A stretch of 15,145 bases of DNA from an uncultured Collinsella sp. (lineage in GTDB: Bacteria; Actinomycetota; Coriobacteriia; Coriobacteriales; Coriobacteriaceae): assembly GCA_900757465.1 (NCBI GenBank), contig CAAENY010000066.1, forward strand, positions 1 to 15,145. The letters are read 5' to 3'. The stretch's first letter is position 1; every line of letters begins with the position of its first letter. Positions 5,097 through 14,252 of this stretch are shown piece by piece. Made by a program: the position numbers and the translations under genes. The notes beneath the pieces were generated by a model, which saw nothing but the letters and a program-made list of their open reading frames with translations, was not told where the DNA came from and made no database searches.

Positions 5097-7107
5097 CATG
5101 ACGCTGTTTATCGCATCGCTTGCCGTCTCGTGCATCGGTGCGCTCGCCTCGGTTCTGCTGATCAAGGCCGATAACGCCGCCAAGTCCGCCGGCTGCCTGA
5201 TCGGCGCCGTCGCGGCCGTGCTGTCGTTCATCGCAGGCCTCGAGGCCGTGCTTGGCGACGTTTCGTCCCTCAACACGGTCTTCTTCTTCCCGTTCGCCCG
5301 TCTCGAGCTCTTGCTCAACGGCCTTGCGGGCCTGATCGTGGTCCTCATCTCGATTCTCGCCTTTGCGGGCTTCATCTACGGTCTGTCCTACTTCGACGAG
5401 TACCCGGGCAAGGTCGGGCGCGCCGGCTTCTTTATGAACACCTTCGTCGCCTCGATGATGCTCGTCATCACCGCCGACAACGTGTTCTGGTTCCTGGTCG
5501 CCTTTGAGCTCATGTCCCTTACGAGCTACTTCCTTGTCGTTATCGAGGAGAACAAGAACTCCATTAGGGGCGGTTGGCTCTACTTCGTCATCGCGCACGT
5601 GGGCTTCGTTCTCATCATGGCGAGCTTCCTGCTCATGACCAACGGCGTGGGCGGTTCCTTCAGCTTCAGTGATTTCCGTACGCATGACTTTGGACCCGCC
5701 GTCTCCTCCGCGTGCTTCGTCCTCGCGTTCTTCGGATTTGGCGCGAAGGCCGGTATCATTCCGCTGCACTCCTGGCTGCCCCAGGCGCACCCCGAGGCGC
5801 CGTCCAACGTGTCCGCCCTCATGTCCGGCGGCATGATCAAGATCGGCATCCTGGGAATCCTCAAGGTCGGTCTCGACCTGCTCGCGGGTTCGGGCGTCCA
5901 GCTCTGGTGGGGCCTCATGGTCCTGGTCTTCGGATCCATCTCGTCGGTCCTGGGTGTCGTCTACGCCCTCCACGAGCACGACATCAAGCGCCTGCTTGCC
6001 TATCACTCCGTCGAGAACATCGGCATCATCTTGCTCGGTGTCGGCGCGTCCATGACGGCGCACGCCCTGGGCAACGACGTCATCGCGACGATCGCGCTCA
6101 TGGCCGCCCTCTACCACACGCTCAACCACGCCATGTTCAAGGGCGAGCTGTTCCTCGGCGCGGGCTCCCTGCTCTATGCCACGGGTACGCGCAACATGGA
6201 GAAGATGGGCGGTCTGTTCCGCCGCATGCCGGTCACGGCCGTCTGCTTCCTCGTCGGTGCCCTTGCCATCTCGGCCATCCCGCCGCTCAACGGCTTCGTT
6301 TCCGAGTGGTTCACCTACCAGTCCCTGTTCAACATCTCGACGCTCTCCGACCCGGTCGTCATGGTGTTCGCCGTCGCCTCCGCGGCCGCCCTCGCCATCA
6401 CCGGTGCCCTGGCCGTCACGTGCTTCGTGAAGGCCTACGGCGTCTCGTTCGCGAGCAGCCCTCGTTCCCAGGAGGCCGCGAACGCCAAGGAGTCCCCGGC
6501 TCCGATGTTGTTCTCGCAGATGCTCCTCGCGGCCATCTGCGTGGTACTGGGAATCGGCTCCCCGGTCATCGCCCCGGTTCTGGGCGACGTCGCCCAGAGC
6601 GTGCTTGCCGGCTCCGCCGTCACAGCCACCTCGGGCGTGTCTCTCGTGAACGAGATTTCCGGTGCCGCCACCTCCACCCCCGCGATCGCCATCGCGCTCG
6701 TGGTCCTCACCGGCCTCGCGTTCGCGTTGAGGTCCTGCCTCGGCGCCAAGGCCCCCGCTAAGAAGACCGACCCTTGGGCGTGCGGCTACGAGCCCAACGA
6801 GCACATGCCCGTCGTCGCCACGAGCTTCGCGTCCGACGTCGAACTCTTCATGGGCCCGCTCTACACCCTGCGCGAGGTATGCACCAAGATCTGCTGGTCC
6901 ATCGCGCACGTGTTCCAGAAGCTCACCGGTGTCGCCCAGGGCGTCGAGCCCCTGCCCGACCGTTTCCTGGTCGATGCACCGAGCGAGGGTGCCGACAAGC
7001 TGGCCGGCCTCGCCTCCAAGATCGAGGGCGGCAACTACTCCGTATACATCTGCTACATCGTCGCGGCGCTCGTGGTCTTCCTCGTGCTCGCCGTGGTCAT
7101 GGTCTAG
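5089..7107 (+). CDS. hyfB: Hydrogenase-4 component B, antiporter-like membrane subunit
   Basis: The 672-residue integral membrane protein is the same length as E. coli HyfB. It belongs to the NuoL/NuoM/NuoN-Mrp antiporter-like family that forms the proton-translocation modules of complex I and related hydrogenases. Visible hallmarks are Glu140 in A-F-E-L-M-S-L-T-S-Y-F, the H227-S-W-L-P-Q-A-H-P-E-A-P loop and Lys251 in M-I-K-I-G, equivalent to the conserved Glu and Lys of the ion channel. The C-terminal part carries W-A-C-G-Y-E-P (around residue 565) and a last membrane segment ending V-V-M-V. AAGGGAG (5074-5080) lies 8 nt before the ATG at 5089; a second ATG at 5098 is possible. The start lies inside the hyfA end, implying coupled translation. 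Confidence 0.95.
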   Translation: MDSMTLFIASLAVSCIGALASVLLIKADNAAKSAGCLIGAVAAVLSFIAGLEAVLGDVSSLNTVFFFPFARLELLLNGLAGLIVVLISILAFAGFIYGLSYFDEYPGKVGRAGFFMNTFVASMMLVITADNVFWFLVAFELMSLTSYFLVVIEENKNSIRGGWLYFVIAHVGFVLIMASFLLMTNGVGGSFSFSDFRTHDFGPAVSSACFVLAFFGFGAKAGIIPLHSWLPQAHPEAPSNVSALMSGGMIKIGILGILKVGLDLLAGSGVQLWWGLMVLVFGSISSVLGVVYALHEHDIKRLLAYHSVENIGIILLGVGASMTAHALGNDVIATIALMAALYHTLNHAMFKGELFLGAGSLLYATGTRNMEKMGGLFRRMPVTAVCFLVGALAISAIPPLNGFVSEWFTYQSLFNISTLSDPVVMVFAVASAAALAITGALAVTCFVKAYGVSFASSPRSQEAANAKESPAPMLFSQMLLAAICVVLGIGSPVIAPVLGDVAQSVLAGSAVTATSGVSLVNEISGAATSTPAIAIALVVLTGLAFALRSCLGAKAPAKKTDPWACGYEPNEHMPVVATSFASDVELFMGPLYTLREVCTKICWSIAHVFQKLTGVAQGVEPLPDRFLVDAPSEGADKLAGLASKIEGGNYSVYICYIVAALVVFLVLAVVMV

Positions 7108-7124
7108 AGAGGGGAGAGGATATT

Positions 7125-8048
7125 ATGAACATCGTTCTTGCGATGGCGCAGGGCCTCGTGGTCATGCTGGTCGCGCCCTTCTTCTCCGGCCTCGCCCGTG
7201 TGATTCGCGCGAAGATGCACAATCGCCGCGGTCCGTCCATCCTTCAGGATTACCGGGACCTCGCGAAGCTCATGGCGCGTCCCGAGTCCGTGAGTTCCGA
7301 CTCGAGCTTCGTGCTGCGCATCATGCCGCCGCTGTTCCTCGCGGTGTCGTTTATGCTCGCCATGGGCCTGCCCATGTTCACGCTCCAGAGCCCCATGCCC
7401 GTCTTTGGTGACGCCATCACCATCATGTACGCGCTCGCGCTGTCCCGCTTCTTCTTCGCGCTGTCCGGCGTGGATTCCTCCAACGCCTACGCGGGCTTCG
7501 GTGGTATCCGCGAGCTCCTCATGAGCGTGCTCATCGAGCCGTCCATGCTCATCGCGCTGTTCACCGTCGCCATCGTGTGCGGCTCCACGGACATTGCGAC
7601 CATGGGTCAGCACATCGTTACGGGCAACGTCTCGAGCGTCGTCGCCGTTATCCTCGCCGGCGTCGCCTTCGCGGCCGCCTGTTACATGGAGCTCGGCAAG
7701 CTTCCGTTCGATCAGGCCGAAGCCGAGCAGGAGCTCCAGGAGGGCCCGCTCGCCGAGCTCTCCGGCCCGTCCCTGGCCATGATGAAGCTCGCCATGGGCA
7801 TGAAGCAGGTCGTGGTCGTCGCTTGGTTCACCTCCATCTTCATCCCCTGGGGAGAGCCCGCGACCATCGGTGTCACCGCTCTCGTGGGCGCCGTCGTCTT
7901 CCTCGTCAAGTGCCTGGTCGATTTCGTCGTCTGCGGCGTGCTCGGGAACTCCGTTTCCCGTTCGCGCTTCAAGGTGCTCGGTAACCAGACCTGGGCCGTC
8001 GTCGGCATCGCGGTCCTCGCGTTCGTCTTCGTCGTCGTAGGCGTGTAG
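7125..8048 (+). CDS. hyfC: Hydrogenase-4 component C, NuoH-like membrane anchor
   Basis: The 307-residue hydrophobic protein corresponds to HyfC/HycD (about 310 residues), the NuoH homologue that links the hydrophilic NiFe arm to the membrane. The N-terminal segment is followed by R-A-K-M-H-N-R-R-G-P-S-I-L-Q-D-Y and then by membrane helices. The acidic cytoplasmic loop M188-E-L-G-K-L-P-F-D-Q-A-E-A-E-Q-E-L is the family signature, and several of its Glu residues correspond to those thought to carry redox-coupled proton movement. The ATG at 7125 follows the purine-rich GAGGGGAGAGGA; an in-frame extension further upstream overlaps hyfB and is not supported. The gap to hyfB is 17 bp. Confidence 0.95.
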   Translation: MNIVLAMAQGLVVMLVAPFFSGLARVIRAKMHNRRGPSILQDYRDLAKLMARPESVSSDSSFVLRIMPPLFLAVSFMLAMGLPMFTLQSPMPVFGDAITIMYALALSRFFFALSGVDSSNAYAGFGGIRELLMSVLIEPSMLIALFTVAIVCGSTDIATMGQHIVTGNVSSVVAVILAGVAFAAACYMELGKLPFDQAEAEQELQEGPLAELSGPSLAMMKLAMGMKQVVVVAWFTSIFIPWGEPATIGVTALVGAVVFLVKCLVDFVVCGVLGNSVSRSRFKVLGNQTWAVVGIAVLAFVFVVVGV

Positions 8049-8064
8049 GGAGAAGGGAGAAACT

Positions 8065-9522
8065 ATGTCAATCGAATCGAGCTTGTCCCTCTTTGCCATG
8101 GTGGCGATCGCCGTCCCCATGCTGGGCTCCCTGCTCATCGTCATGCTGCCGCGTCCCTACGCTAAATGGATCTGCGCCTTTGCCGGCGGCATCGCCACGG
8201 TCGCTTCCGTTGGCTTGGCCGCGACGTTTGCCGGAAACGGCATGAACGCGGTCGATGTAACCTGGGCGAGTATGGGCCAGACCTTGGTCATGGGCTTCAT
8301 ATTCGACCGGATGAGCACGTTGCTCGCACCCGCGTTCGTCGCTATCGGCCTGCTCGTCGTCATCTATTCGTTCCCGTACATGAGCGATAAGAATAAGGAG
8401 CATCCCGACGCGCCCCGTCGTCGCTTCTACGTGTACTTCTCCACGTTCATCGGCGCCATGGCCGGTCTCGCCTACAGCTCCACCATCGTCGGCCAGCTCG
8501 TTTTCTTCGAGATCACCGGTGTGTGCTCCTGGGGCCTCATCAGCTACTACATGACGCCCACGGCCAAGAAGGCCGGTATGAAGGCGCTCATCATCACCCA
8601 TATCGGCGCTCTGGGACTCTACATCGGCGCGGCCTTCCTGTTCGCCGGAACCGGCACGTTCGCGCTGAGCGCGATCTCCCAGCTCGATTCCGGTATGAAG
8701 ACCGTCGTGCTGCTGCTCATCCTGTTCGCTGCTTGGGCCAAGTCCGCCCAGTTCCCGCTCTACATGTGGCTGCCCTCCGCAATGGAGGCCCCCACGCCCG
8801 TTTCCGCCTACCTTCATGGCGCGTCCATGGTTAAGGTCGGCGTGTGCGTGTTCGCCCGCGCTCTTGCGAGCGCCGGCGATATCCCCGAGATCGTCGGTTG
8901 GGTCGCCATCATCGACGCCGTCGTGACCATGCTCTTCGGCTTCCTCATGTACCTGCCCCAGAAGGATATGAAGCGCCTGCTCGCCTTCTCGACGATCGCG
9001 CAGCTCGCCTACGTGTTCTTTGGCCTGGGCCTCTCCGTGTTCGGAAGCCAGATGGCGTTTAACGGCGCCGTCGAGCACATCTTCAACCACGCGTTCACCA
9101 AGACCCTGTTCTTCCTCATCGCTGGCTCTCTCAGCTTCACGCTGGGAACCCGTATGCTGCCCAAGATCCAGGGCCTCATGAAGAAGTACCCGGTCACGGG
9201 CGTGGGCTTTGCGGTCGCCGCGACCGCTATCGCCGGCGTGCCCCCCATGAGCACGTTCTTTTCCAAGTTCCAGATCATTTCCGGTGGCTTCGCGGTTGGT
9301 GCTACCAACACGGTCATCTTTGTCCTCGTGTGCGTCATGGTCGTCGAGACCGTCGCCACCTTCGCATGGTTCCTGCGTTGGATGGGTAAGGTCCTGCCCG
9401 GTGAGCCGAGCGAGACCGTGGCCGCCGGCCAGCCCCTTCCGCGCGCCATGGCGTTCGTGTTCGTCGTCCTCATGATCATGGTCGTCGTCGCCGGTCCTCT
9501 GTCCTCTAGTTGGATGGGTTAG
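8065..9522 (+). CDS. hyfD: Hydrogenase-4 component D, antiporter-like membrane subunit
   Basis: The 485-residue multi-spanning protein (E. coli HyfD about 479) belongs to the NuoL/M/N family. Hallmarks are Glu149 in F-F-E-I-T-G-V-C-S-W-G, the M234-W-L-P-S-A-M-E-A-P-T-P-V-S-A-Y-L-H-G loop and Lys257 in M-V-K-V-G. HyfD has no counterpart in the seven-subunit FHL-1 (Hyc) complex, so its presence marks the larger Hyf-type complex. AGAAGGGAGA lies just upstream of the ATG, and the gap to hyfC is 16 bp. Confidence 0.93.
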   Translation: MSIESSLSLFAMVAIAVPMLGSLLIVMLPRPYAKWICAFAGGIATVASVGLAATFAGNGMNAVDVTWASMGQTLVMGFIFDRMSTLLAPAFVAIGLLVVIYSFPYMSDKNKEHPDAPRRRFYVYFSTFIGAMAGLAYSSTIVGQLVFFEITGVCSWGLISYYMTPTAKKAGMKALIITHIGALGLYIGAAFLFAGTGTFALSAISQLDSGMKTVVLLLILFAAWAKSAQFPLYMWLPSAMEAPTPVSAYLHGASMVKVGVCVFARALASAGDIPEIVGWVAIIDAVVTMLFGFLMYLPQKDMKRLLAFSTIAQLAYVFFGLGLSVFGSQMAFNGAVEHIFNHAFTKTLFFLIAGSLSFTLGTRMLPKIQGLMKKYPVTGVGFAVAATAIAGVPPMSTFFSKFQIISGGFAVGATNTVIFVLVCVMVVETVATFAWFLRWMGKVLPGEPSETVAAGQPLPRAMAFVFVVLMIMVVVAGPLSSSWMG

Positions 9523-9532
9523 GAGGTAGGAC

Positions 9533-10186
9533 ATGGGTTATTCGTTAGTCAATATCCTGGGCGGTCTTCTGATCGTGACCTCCACCATGGTGGTCGTCTC
9601 GAAGACCATCCCGTCCGCCATCAAGTGGTACGCGATCCAGTCGGTTGTCCTGGTGGGCGTGCTGCTCACCCTGGGCCTCACCACCGGTGCCACCGAGCTT
9701 CTCATGTGGGCCGCGTCGGCCTTCGTCACCAAGGTGATCCTCGTTCCGTTCATTCTCAACCGTGCCTACAAGAAGATGGGTTCGCCTGCCGATAGCACGC
9801 TGACCTCCTCCATCAAGCCGGCCTGGACCATCATCCTCACCGGTCTGGAGGTGGCCGTCTGCTTCGCGGTGGTCACGCGCCTGAGCCTGCCCACCGCCGA
9901 GGTGGCCACTCCGGCCCTCGCCATCAGCTTCGCGCACTTCTTCGTCGGCCTCACGTGCATCATCTCCCAGCGCAACATCCTCAAGCAGATCTTCGGGTAC
10001 TGCCTTATGGAGAACGGTAGCCACGTGACGCTCGCTCTGCTCGCGCCCACGGCCCCCGAGATCATCGAGATCGGCATCGCCACCGACGCCATCTTCGCCG
10101 TCATCATCATGTCCGCCGTCGTCGTGAGGATTTGGAACGACACCAAGTCGCTCGACTCCCACGACCTGACCGAATTGAAGGGGTAG
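9533..10186 (+). CDS. hyfE: Hydrogenase-4 component E, small membrane subunit
   Basis: The 217-residue protein (E. coli HyfE 216) is almost wholly hydrophobic, with about six membrane segments, for example around residues 6-26, 33-53, 57-77, 98-118, 128-146 and 182-202. HyfE proteins are related to NuoK/MrpC-type subunits and are found only in Hyf-like complexes, between the antiporter-like subunits. The AGGAGG that serves it (9521-9526) overlaps the hyfD stop codon, so the two are probably translationally coupled. A conserved-looking S-Q-R-N-I-L-K-Q-I-F-G-Y stretch follows the fifth segment. Confidence 0.93.
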   Translation: MGYSLVNILGGLLIVTSTMVVVSKTIPSAIKWYAIQSVVLVGVLLTLGLTTGATELLMWAASAFVTKVILVPFILNRAYKKMGSPADSTLTSSIKPAWTIILTGLEVAVCFAVVTRLSLPTAEVATPALAISFAHFFVGLTCIISQRNILKQIFGYCLMENGSHVTLALLAPTAPEIIEIGIATDAIFAVIIMSAVVVRIWNDTKSLDSHDLTELKG

Positions 10187-10189
10187 GCC

Positions 10190-11755
10190 ATGGATGTTTC
10201 AATGCTGACGGTCGCCCTGCTCGCTTGTCCTCTCGTGTTCTCCCTGATTATGGCTGCGCTCCCCAAGACGACGTCCTACAACGTCTTCGCGGGGCTCAAC
10301 ACCATCTCCGTCGCGGCGACCCTTGTCCTTTCGGTCGTCACCGCGGGAACCATGCTCTCGAGCGGGCAGAATATCGACGCTTTGGGCCTGTGGCTCCATC
10401 TCGATTCGCTCTCGTCGATCTTCGTCCTTCTGGTAGGCATCATCGGGTTCATCACCGGCGTGTACTCCATCTCCTATATCAAGATCGATATCGAGGAGAA
10501 GACCATGCCGGCCGAGCGCACCAAGCAGTACTACGCGCTGTTCAGCCTGTTCGTCTTCACGATGCTGCTCGCCTGCCTGTCCAACAACATCATCCTCACC
10601 TGGGCGGCGGTCGAGGCCACTACGCTGTCGACCGTGTTCCTCGTGGGCATCTACAAGAACAAGCAGGCGCTCGAGGCGTCTTGGAAGTACGCGATGGTCT
10701 GCACCGCCGGTGTGGCCTTCGGCCTGTTCGGCACGCTGCTCATCTACGCGAACGCCGCCGATATCATGCCCAACGCGCATGAGGCCGCCTTCCTCACCTC
10801 CATCATGCCCTACGCCGACCAGTTCGACCCGATGCTCGTGCGCCTCGCGTTCGCGTTCATCGTCATCGGCTTCGGCACCAAGGCGGGCCTGTTCCCCATG
10901 CACACCTGGCTGCCCGACGCGCACTCCCAGGCTCCGAGCCCGGTCTCCGCGCTGCTCTCGGGCGTGCTGCTCAAGTGCGCCATGCTGGTGATCATCCGCT
11001 TCTACTCCCTGTCCATCATCACGGTGGGCGACACCTATCCGCGAACGCTCCTGCTCATCCTGGGCACGCTGTCCATCCTGGTGGCTGCCCTGTGCATCTT
11101 CAAGCAGGACGATATCAAGCGCCGCTTCGCGTACTCCTCCGTCGACAACGTCGGCGTGGTCGCGCTGTGCCTGGGTATCGGTGGCCCGCTCGGTATCGCC
11201 GCCTGCCTGCTGCACTGCATCTTCCACGGCTTCACGAAGGCGCTCGCCTTCTGCATGGCCGGTAACATCCAGCACATCTACCACACCCGCGACCTGAACA
11301 AGATCAAGGGCGTCGTCGAGATCGCTCCCGTCACGGCAGCGCTCACCATCATCGCCCTGTTCGCGCTCGCCGCCTTCCCGCCGTTCGCCCTGTTCATCTC
11401 CGAGTTCCTCACCTTCGTGGCCGGCGTTCAGTCCGGTCCCATCTGGGTGGTCGTGCTCGTGGCCATCGGCCTCACCGGCGTGTACTTCGCCCTTACCGGC
11501 ATCGCGCTCAAGTCCATCTTCGGCAAGGCGCCCGAGGGCATGAAGCGCCACGAGGTGCCCGCCCTCATGATCATCCCCGAGATCGCCCTCGCGATCGTGG
11601 TCATGTGGTTCGGTATCGCCACCCCGGTCGCCATCACGAGCGGCGTCGAGGATGCAACGTCCGTCGTTTTGAACCAGAGCGTCGAAGAGCTCCACGAGGC
11701 CCCTCTCTACCGCATGGTGTTCAGTTCCCAGACCAAGACAAGTGAGGTGAATTAG
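10190..11755 (+). CDS. hyfF: Hydrogenase-4 component F, antiporter-like membrane subunit
   Basis: The 521-residue protein (E. coli HyfF about 526) is the third NuoL/M/N-type subunit of the operon. It shows Glu142 in W-A-A-V-E-A-T-T-L-S-T, the H238-T-W-L-P-D-A-H-S-Q-A-P-S-P-V-S-A-L-L-S-G loop and Lys262 in V-L-L-K-C-A-M. With HyfB and HyfD it would give three potential ion-translocation modules. Only 3 bp separate it from hyfE, and the ribosome binding site is weak (GAAGGGG about 4 nt before the ATG), so expression probably relies on coupling to hyfE. Confidence 0.94.
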   Translation: MDVSMLTVALLACPLVFSLIMAALPKTTSYNVFAGLNTISVAATLVLSVVTAGTMLSSGQNIDALGLWLHLDSLSSIFVLLVGIIGFITGVYSISYIKIDIEEKTMPAERTKQYYALFSLFVFTMLLACLSNNIILTWAAVEATTLSTVFLVGIYKNKQALEASWKYAMVCTAGVAFGLFGTLLIYANAADIMPNAHEAAFLTSIMPYADQFDPMLVRLAFAFIVIGFGTKAGLFPMHTWLPDAHSQAPSPVSALLSGVLLKCAMLVIIRFYSLSIITVGDTYPRTLLLILGTLSILVAALCIFKQDDIKRRFAYSSVDNVGVVALCLGIGGPLGIAACLLHCIFHGFTKALAFCMAGNIQHIYHTRDLNKIKGVVEIAPVTAALTIIALFALAAFPPFALFISEFLTFVAGVQSGPIWVVVLVAIGLTGVYFALTGIALKSIFGKAPEGMKRHEVPALMIIPEIALAIVVMWFGIATPVAITSGVEDATSVVLNQSVEELHEAPLYRMVFSSQTKTSEVN

Positions 11756-11759
11756 CACC

Positions 11760-13532
11760 ATGGCAGAACCTGAAAAGAAGGACTACGCTCGTCGCTGCGA
11801 AAGCCACGTCGAGGCCCTGCGTGCTGCAGTGCCGGGCGCTATCGAGAAGGTCGAATGGCAGTGCGAGGACCAGCTGACGATCACCGTCAAGCAGGACAAG
11901 CTGCCCGAGGCCGTCCACTACCTGTATTACGAGCGTTACGGCTGGATTCCTGTGATTGTCGGCAACGACGAGCGCAGTCTGTGCGGTCGCTACGCCGTGT
12001 ACTACGTCATCTCCATGGAGGGGGAGGACCCCGGCTGGGTGACCGTGCGCACCGAGGTCGATCCCGCCAAGATGACGTTCCCGTCCGTGACGCCGTTCGT
12101 CCCCGCCTGCGTGTGGGGCGAGCGCGAGCTTCGCGACATGTTCGGCCTGATCCCCGAGGGTCTGCCCGACCGTCGCCGCCTGGTGCTGCCCGATGACTGG
12201 CCCAGCGGCCTGTACCCGCTGCGCAAGGACTCCATGGACTACCGTTTCCGTCCCGCTCCCGCGAGCGACATGGAAAACTACGAGTTCTTGGCCGATACCA
12301 AGGGCAAGGAGACCACGCTCGTCCCCATGGGCCCGTTGCACATTACCTCCGACGAGCCCGGCCACTTCCGCCTGTTCGTTGAGGGCGAGACGATCGTCGA
12401 CGCCGACTACCGTCTGTTCTACGTGCACCGCGGCATGGAGAAGGTCGCCGAGACGCGCCTGAACTATGACGCCGTGACGTTCCTCGCCGACCGTATCTGC
12501 GGCATCTGCGGCTGCGCCCACTCGGTGGCCTATGCCGAGGCCGTCGAGCGCGCCCAGGGCATTCATGTCCCGCCGCGCGCCCAGTACATCCGCGCCATCA
12601 TGCTCGAGGTCGAGCGCCTGCACTCGCACCTGCTCAACATTGGCCTGGCGTCTCACTACACGGGCTTCGACTCCGGCTTCCAGCAGTTCTTCCGCGTCCG
12701 CGAGAAGTCCATGGACCTGGCCGAGAAGCTCTCCGGTCACCGCAAGACCTATGGCCTCAACGTGATCGGCGGCGTGCGTCGCGACATTTTGGCCGAGCAG
12801 AAGCTCTCCACGCTCACGACCATCCACCAGCTGCGCTCCGAGGTTCAGGAGCTTGTCGACGTCTTGCTCTCCACGCCCAACTTCATTGAGCGTACGAGTG
12901 GCATCGGCATCTTGGATCGCAAGATCGCACGCGACTTCTCGCCGGTCGGCCCGCTCATGCGTGGCTCGGGCTATGCCCGCGACGTGCGCTTTGACCATCC
13001 CTTCGACGGCTACGCCGATCCGGACGTCCAAAAGATGCACGCCGCTACGGCCGACACCTGCGATGCCTTCGGCCGTACCGCCGTCCGCATCCAGGAGGTC
13101 TACGATTCGATCGACATGATCGAGACCATGCTCGAGAACTGCCCGTCGGGCCCCATCCTCACCACGGATTGGGAGTACACCCCGCACAAGTACGCCATCG
13201 GCGCCACCGAGGCGCCGCGCGGCGAGGACGTGCACTGGGCCATGCTTGGCAACAACCAGAAGTGCTACCGCTGGCGCGCCAAGGCCGCCACGTACAGCAA
13301 CTGGCCGGTCCTGCGCTACATGTTCCGCGGCAACACCGTGGGCGACGCGGCGCTGATCGTCGGTTCGCTCGACCCGTGCTACTCCTGCACCGACCGCGTG
13401 ACGGTGACCGATGTCGCCGCCAAGCGCGACCACGTGCTCGACAAGGAGCAGTTCGAGAACGTCTGGCGCGACAAGTCGCCGCTTGCGGGCGAGGGCACCA
13501 TGGCCGCTCCGCTCGATGAGGAGGCGCTCTAA
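11760..13532 (+). CDS. hyfG: Hydrogenase-4 large subunit, group 4a [NiFe] catalytic subunit
   Basis: The 590-residue product is a fusion of a NuoC-like domain (about residues 1-170, with the V-W-G-E-R-E-L-R-D-M-F-G-L motif) and a NuoD-like [NiFe] large-subunit domain. Nickel is held by the L1 motif R245-I-C247-G-I-C250-G-C-A-H254 and the L2 motif D-P-C540-Y-S-C543-T-D-R546, as in HycE/HyfG. After Arg546 there are 44 more residues; in E. coli HycE a shorter tail after the equivalent Arg is cut off by the protease HycI once nickel is inserted, so this tail is presumably removed too. The enzyme should reduce protons to H2 on the cytoplasmic side. GAGGTGA lies 9 nt before the ATG; the gap to hyfF is 4 bp. 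Confidence 0.96.
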   Translation: MAEPEKKDYARRCESHVEALRAAVPGAIEKVEWQCEDQLTITVKQDKLPEAVHYLYYERYGWIPVIVGNDERSLCGRYAVYYVISMEGEDPGWVTVRTEVDPAKMTFPSVTPFVPACVWGERELRDMFGLIPEGLPDRRRLVLPDDWPSGLYPLRKDSMDYRFRPAPASDMENYEFLADTKGKETTLVPMGPLHITSDEPGHFRLFVEGETIVDADYRLFYVHRGMEKVAETRLNYDAVTFLADRICGICGCAHSVAYAEAVERAQGIHVPPRAQYIRAIMLEVERLHSHLLNIGLASHYTGFDSGFQQFFRVREKSMDLAEKLSGHRKTYGLNVIGGVRRDILAEQKLSTLTTIHQLRSEVQELVDVLLSTPNFIERTSGIGILDRKIARDFSPVGPLMRGSGYARDVRFDHPFDGYADPDVQKMHAATADTCDAFGRTAVRIQEVYDSIDMIETMLENCPSGPILTTDWEYTPHKYAIGATEAPRGEDVHWAMLGNNQKCYRWRAKAATYSNWPVLRYMFRGNTVGDAALIVGSLDPCYSCTDRVTVTDVAAKRDHVLDKEQFENVWRDKSPLAGEGTMAAPLDEEAL

Positions 13533-13533
13533 T

Positions 13534-14250
13534 ATGCTGAAGCTTTGGAAGGTCAACGCCAAGGCCGGCGACGCGACGGTCAAGTACCCGTTTGCGCCGT
13601 TCCCCACCAACAAGGACATGCGCGGCAAGCCCGAGCACAACGCCGAGCTCTGCATCGCCTGCGGTGCCTGCGGCGTGGCATGCCCGGCCGATGCCATTCG
13701 CATGGACACCGACCTTGCGGCCGATACCATCACCTGGTCGATCGACTACGGCCGCTGCATCTTCTGCGGCCGCTGTGAGGAAGCCTGCCCCATGGAGGCC
13801 ATCAAGCTCACCGAGGAGTTTGAGCTGGCTGTTATGAGCAAGGACGACCTCACCAGCAAGAGCGTCTACACGCTCGAGCACTGCTCGCGTTGCGGCAAGC
13901 CGTTTGCCCCGCACAAGGAGATCGACTACGCCAAGCGCCTGCTGCAAAAGGCCGGCGGCATGGAGGCCGAGCAGGCCGCCCGTACCGTCGGTATGTGCCA
14001 GGAGTGCAAGCGCGAGCTCGACGCCCTGCGCGCCGCCTCGGCCGTAAAGACCGGCAACGCTGCCGGCATGGCTGCCAACGAGACGCTCGCGTCCGGCGAG
14101 CCCCAGGGCCCCGGCATGGAGTATCTGGGCGGCCACGGCGTGAACCCGGAGTATATCGACCGCGAGCTCAACCCCGATGCGCCCGAGATTCCCGCCGGTC
14201 CTGCACCGGTCGAGGGCATCATCATGGATTTTGATACGAAGGAGGAGTAA
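13534..14250 (+). CDS. hyfH: Hydrogenase-4 component H, NuoI-like 2x[4Fe-4S] ferredoxin subunit
   Basis: The 238-residue protein has two classical clusters, C40/43/46/50 and C75/78/81/85, as in HycF/HyfH/NuoI, flanked by the characteristic M-R-G-K-P-E-H-N and C-I-F-C-G-R-C-E-E-A-C-P sequences. A further pair, C117/C120 and C155/C158, surrounds K-E-I-D-Y-A and could bind a metal such as zinc; E. coli HycF has a similar arrangement. The family is usually about 180 residues, so there is an extra tail of about 60 residues, rich in Gly, Pro and acidic residues and ending M-D-F-D-T-K-E-E. The ATG at 13534 begins 1 nt after the hyfG stop; GAGGAGG (13518-13524) lies 9 nt upstream. It relays electrons between HyfA and HyfI. 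Confidence 0.95.
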   Translation: MLKLWKVNAKAGDATVKYPFAPFPTNKDMRGKPEHNAELCIACGACGVACPADAIRMDTDLAADTITWSIDYGRCIFCGRCEEACPMEAIKLTEEFELAVMSKDDLTSKSVYTLEHCSRCGKPFAPHKEIDYAKRLLQKAGGMEAEQAARTVGMCQECKRELDALRAASAVKTGNAAGMAANETLASGEPQGPGMEYLGGHGVNPEYIDRELNPDAPEIPAGPAPVEGIIMDFDTKEE

Positions 14251-14252
14251 CC

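Noticed and set aside
5086..6909. A 607-codon open frame on the minus strand opposite hyfB, with similar long antisense frames opposite hyfC (7104-8144), hyfD (8068-9534) and hyfF (10199-11761)
   Set aside because: They are rich in Asp, Glu, Arg, His and Gly, as expected from the complement of GTC, CTC, ATC and GCC codons in hydrophobic GC-rich genes. They have no domain features, and the plus-strand proteins are clear family members.
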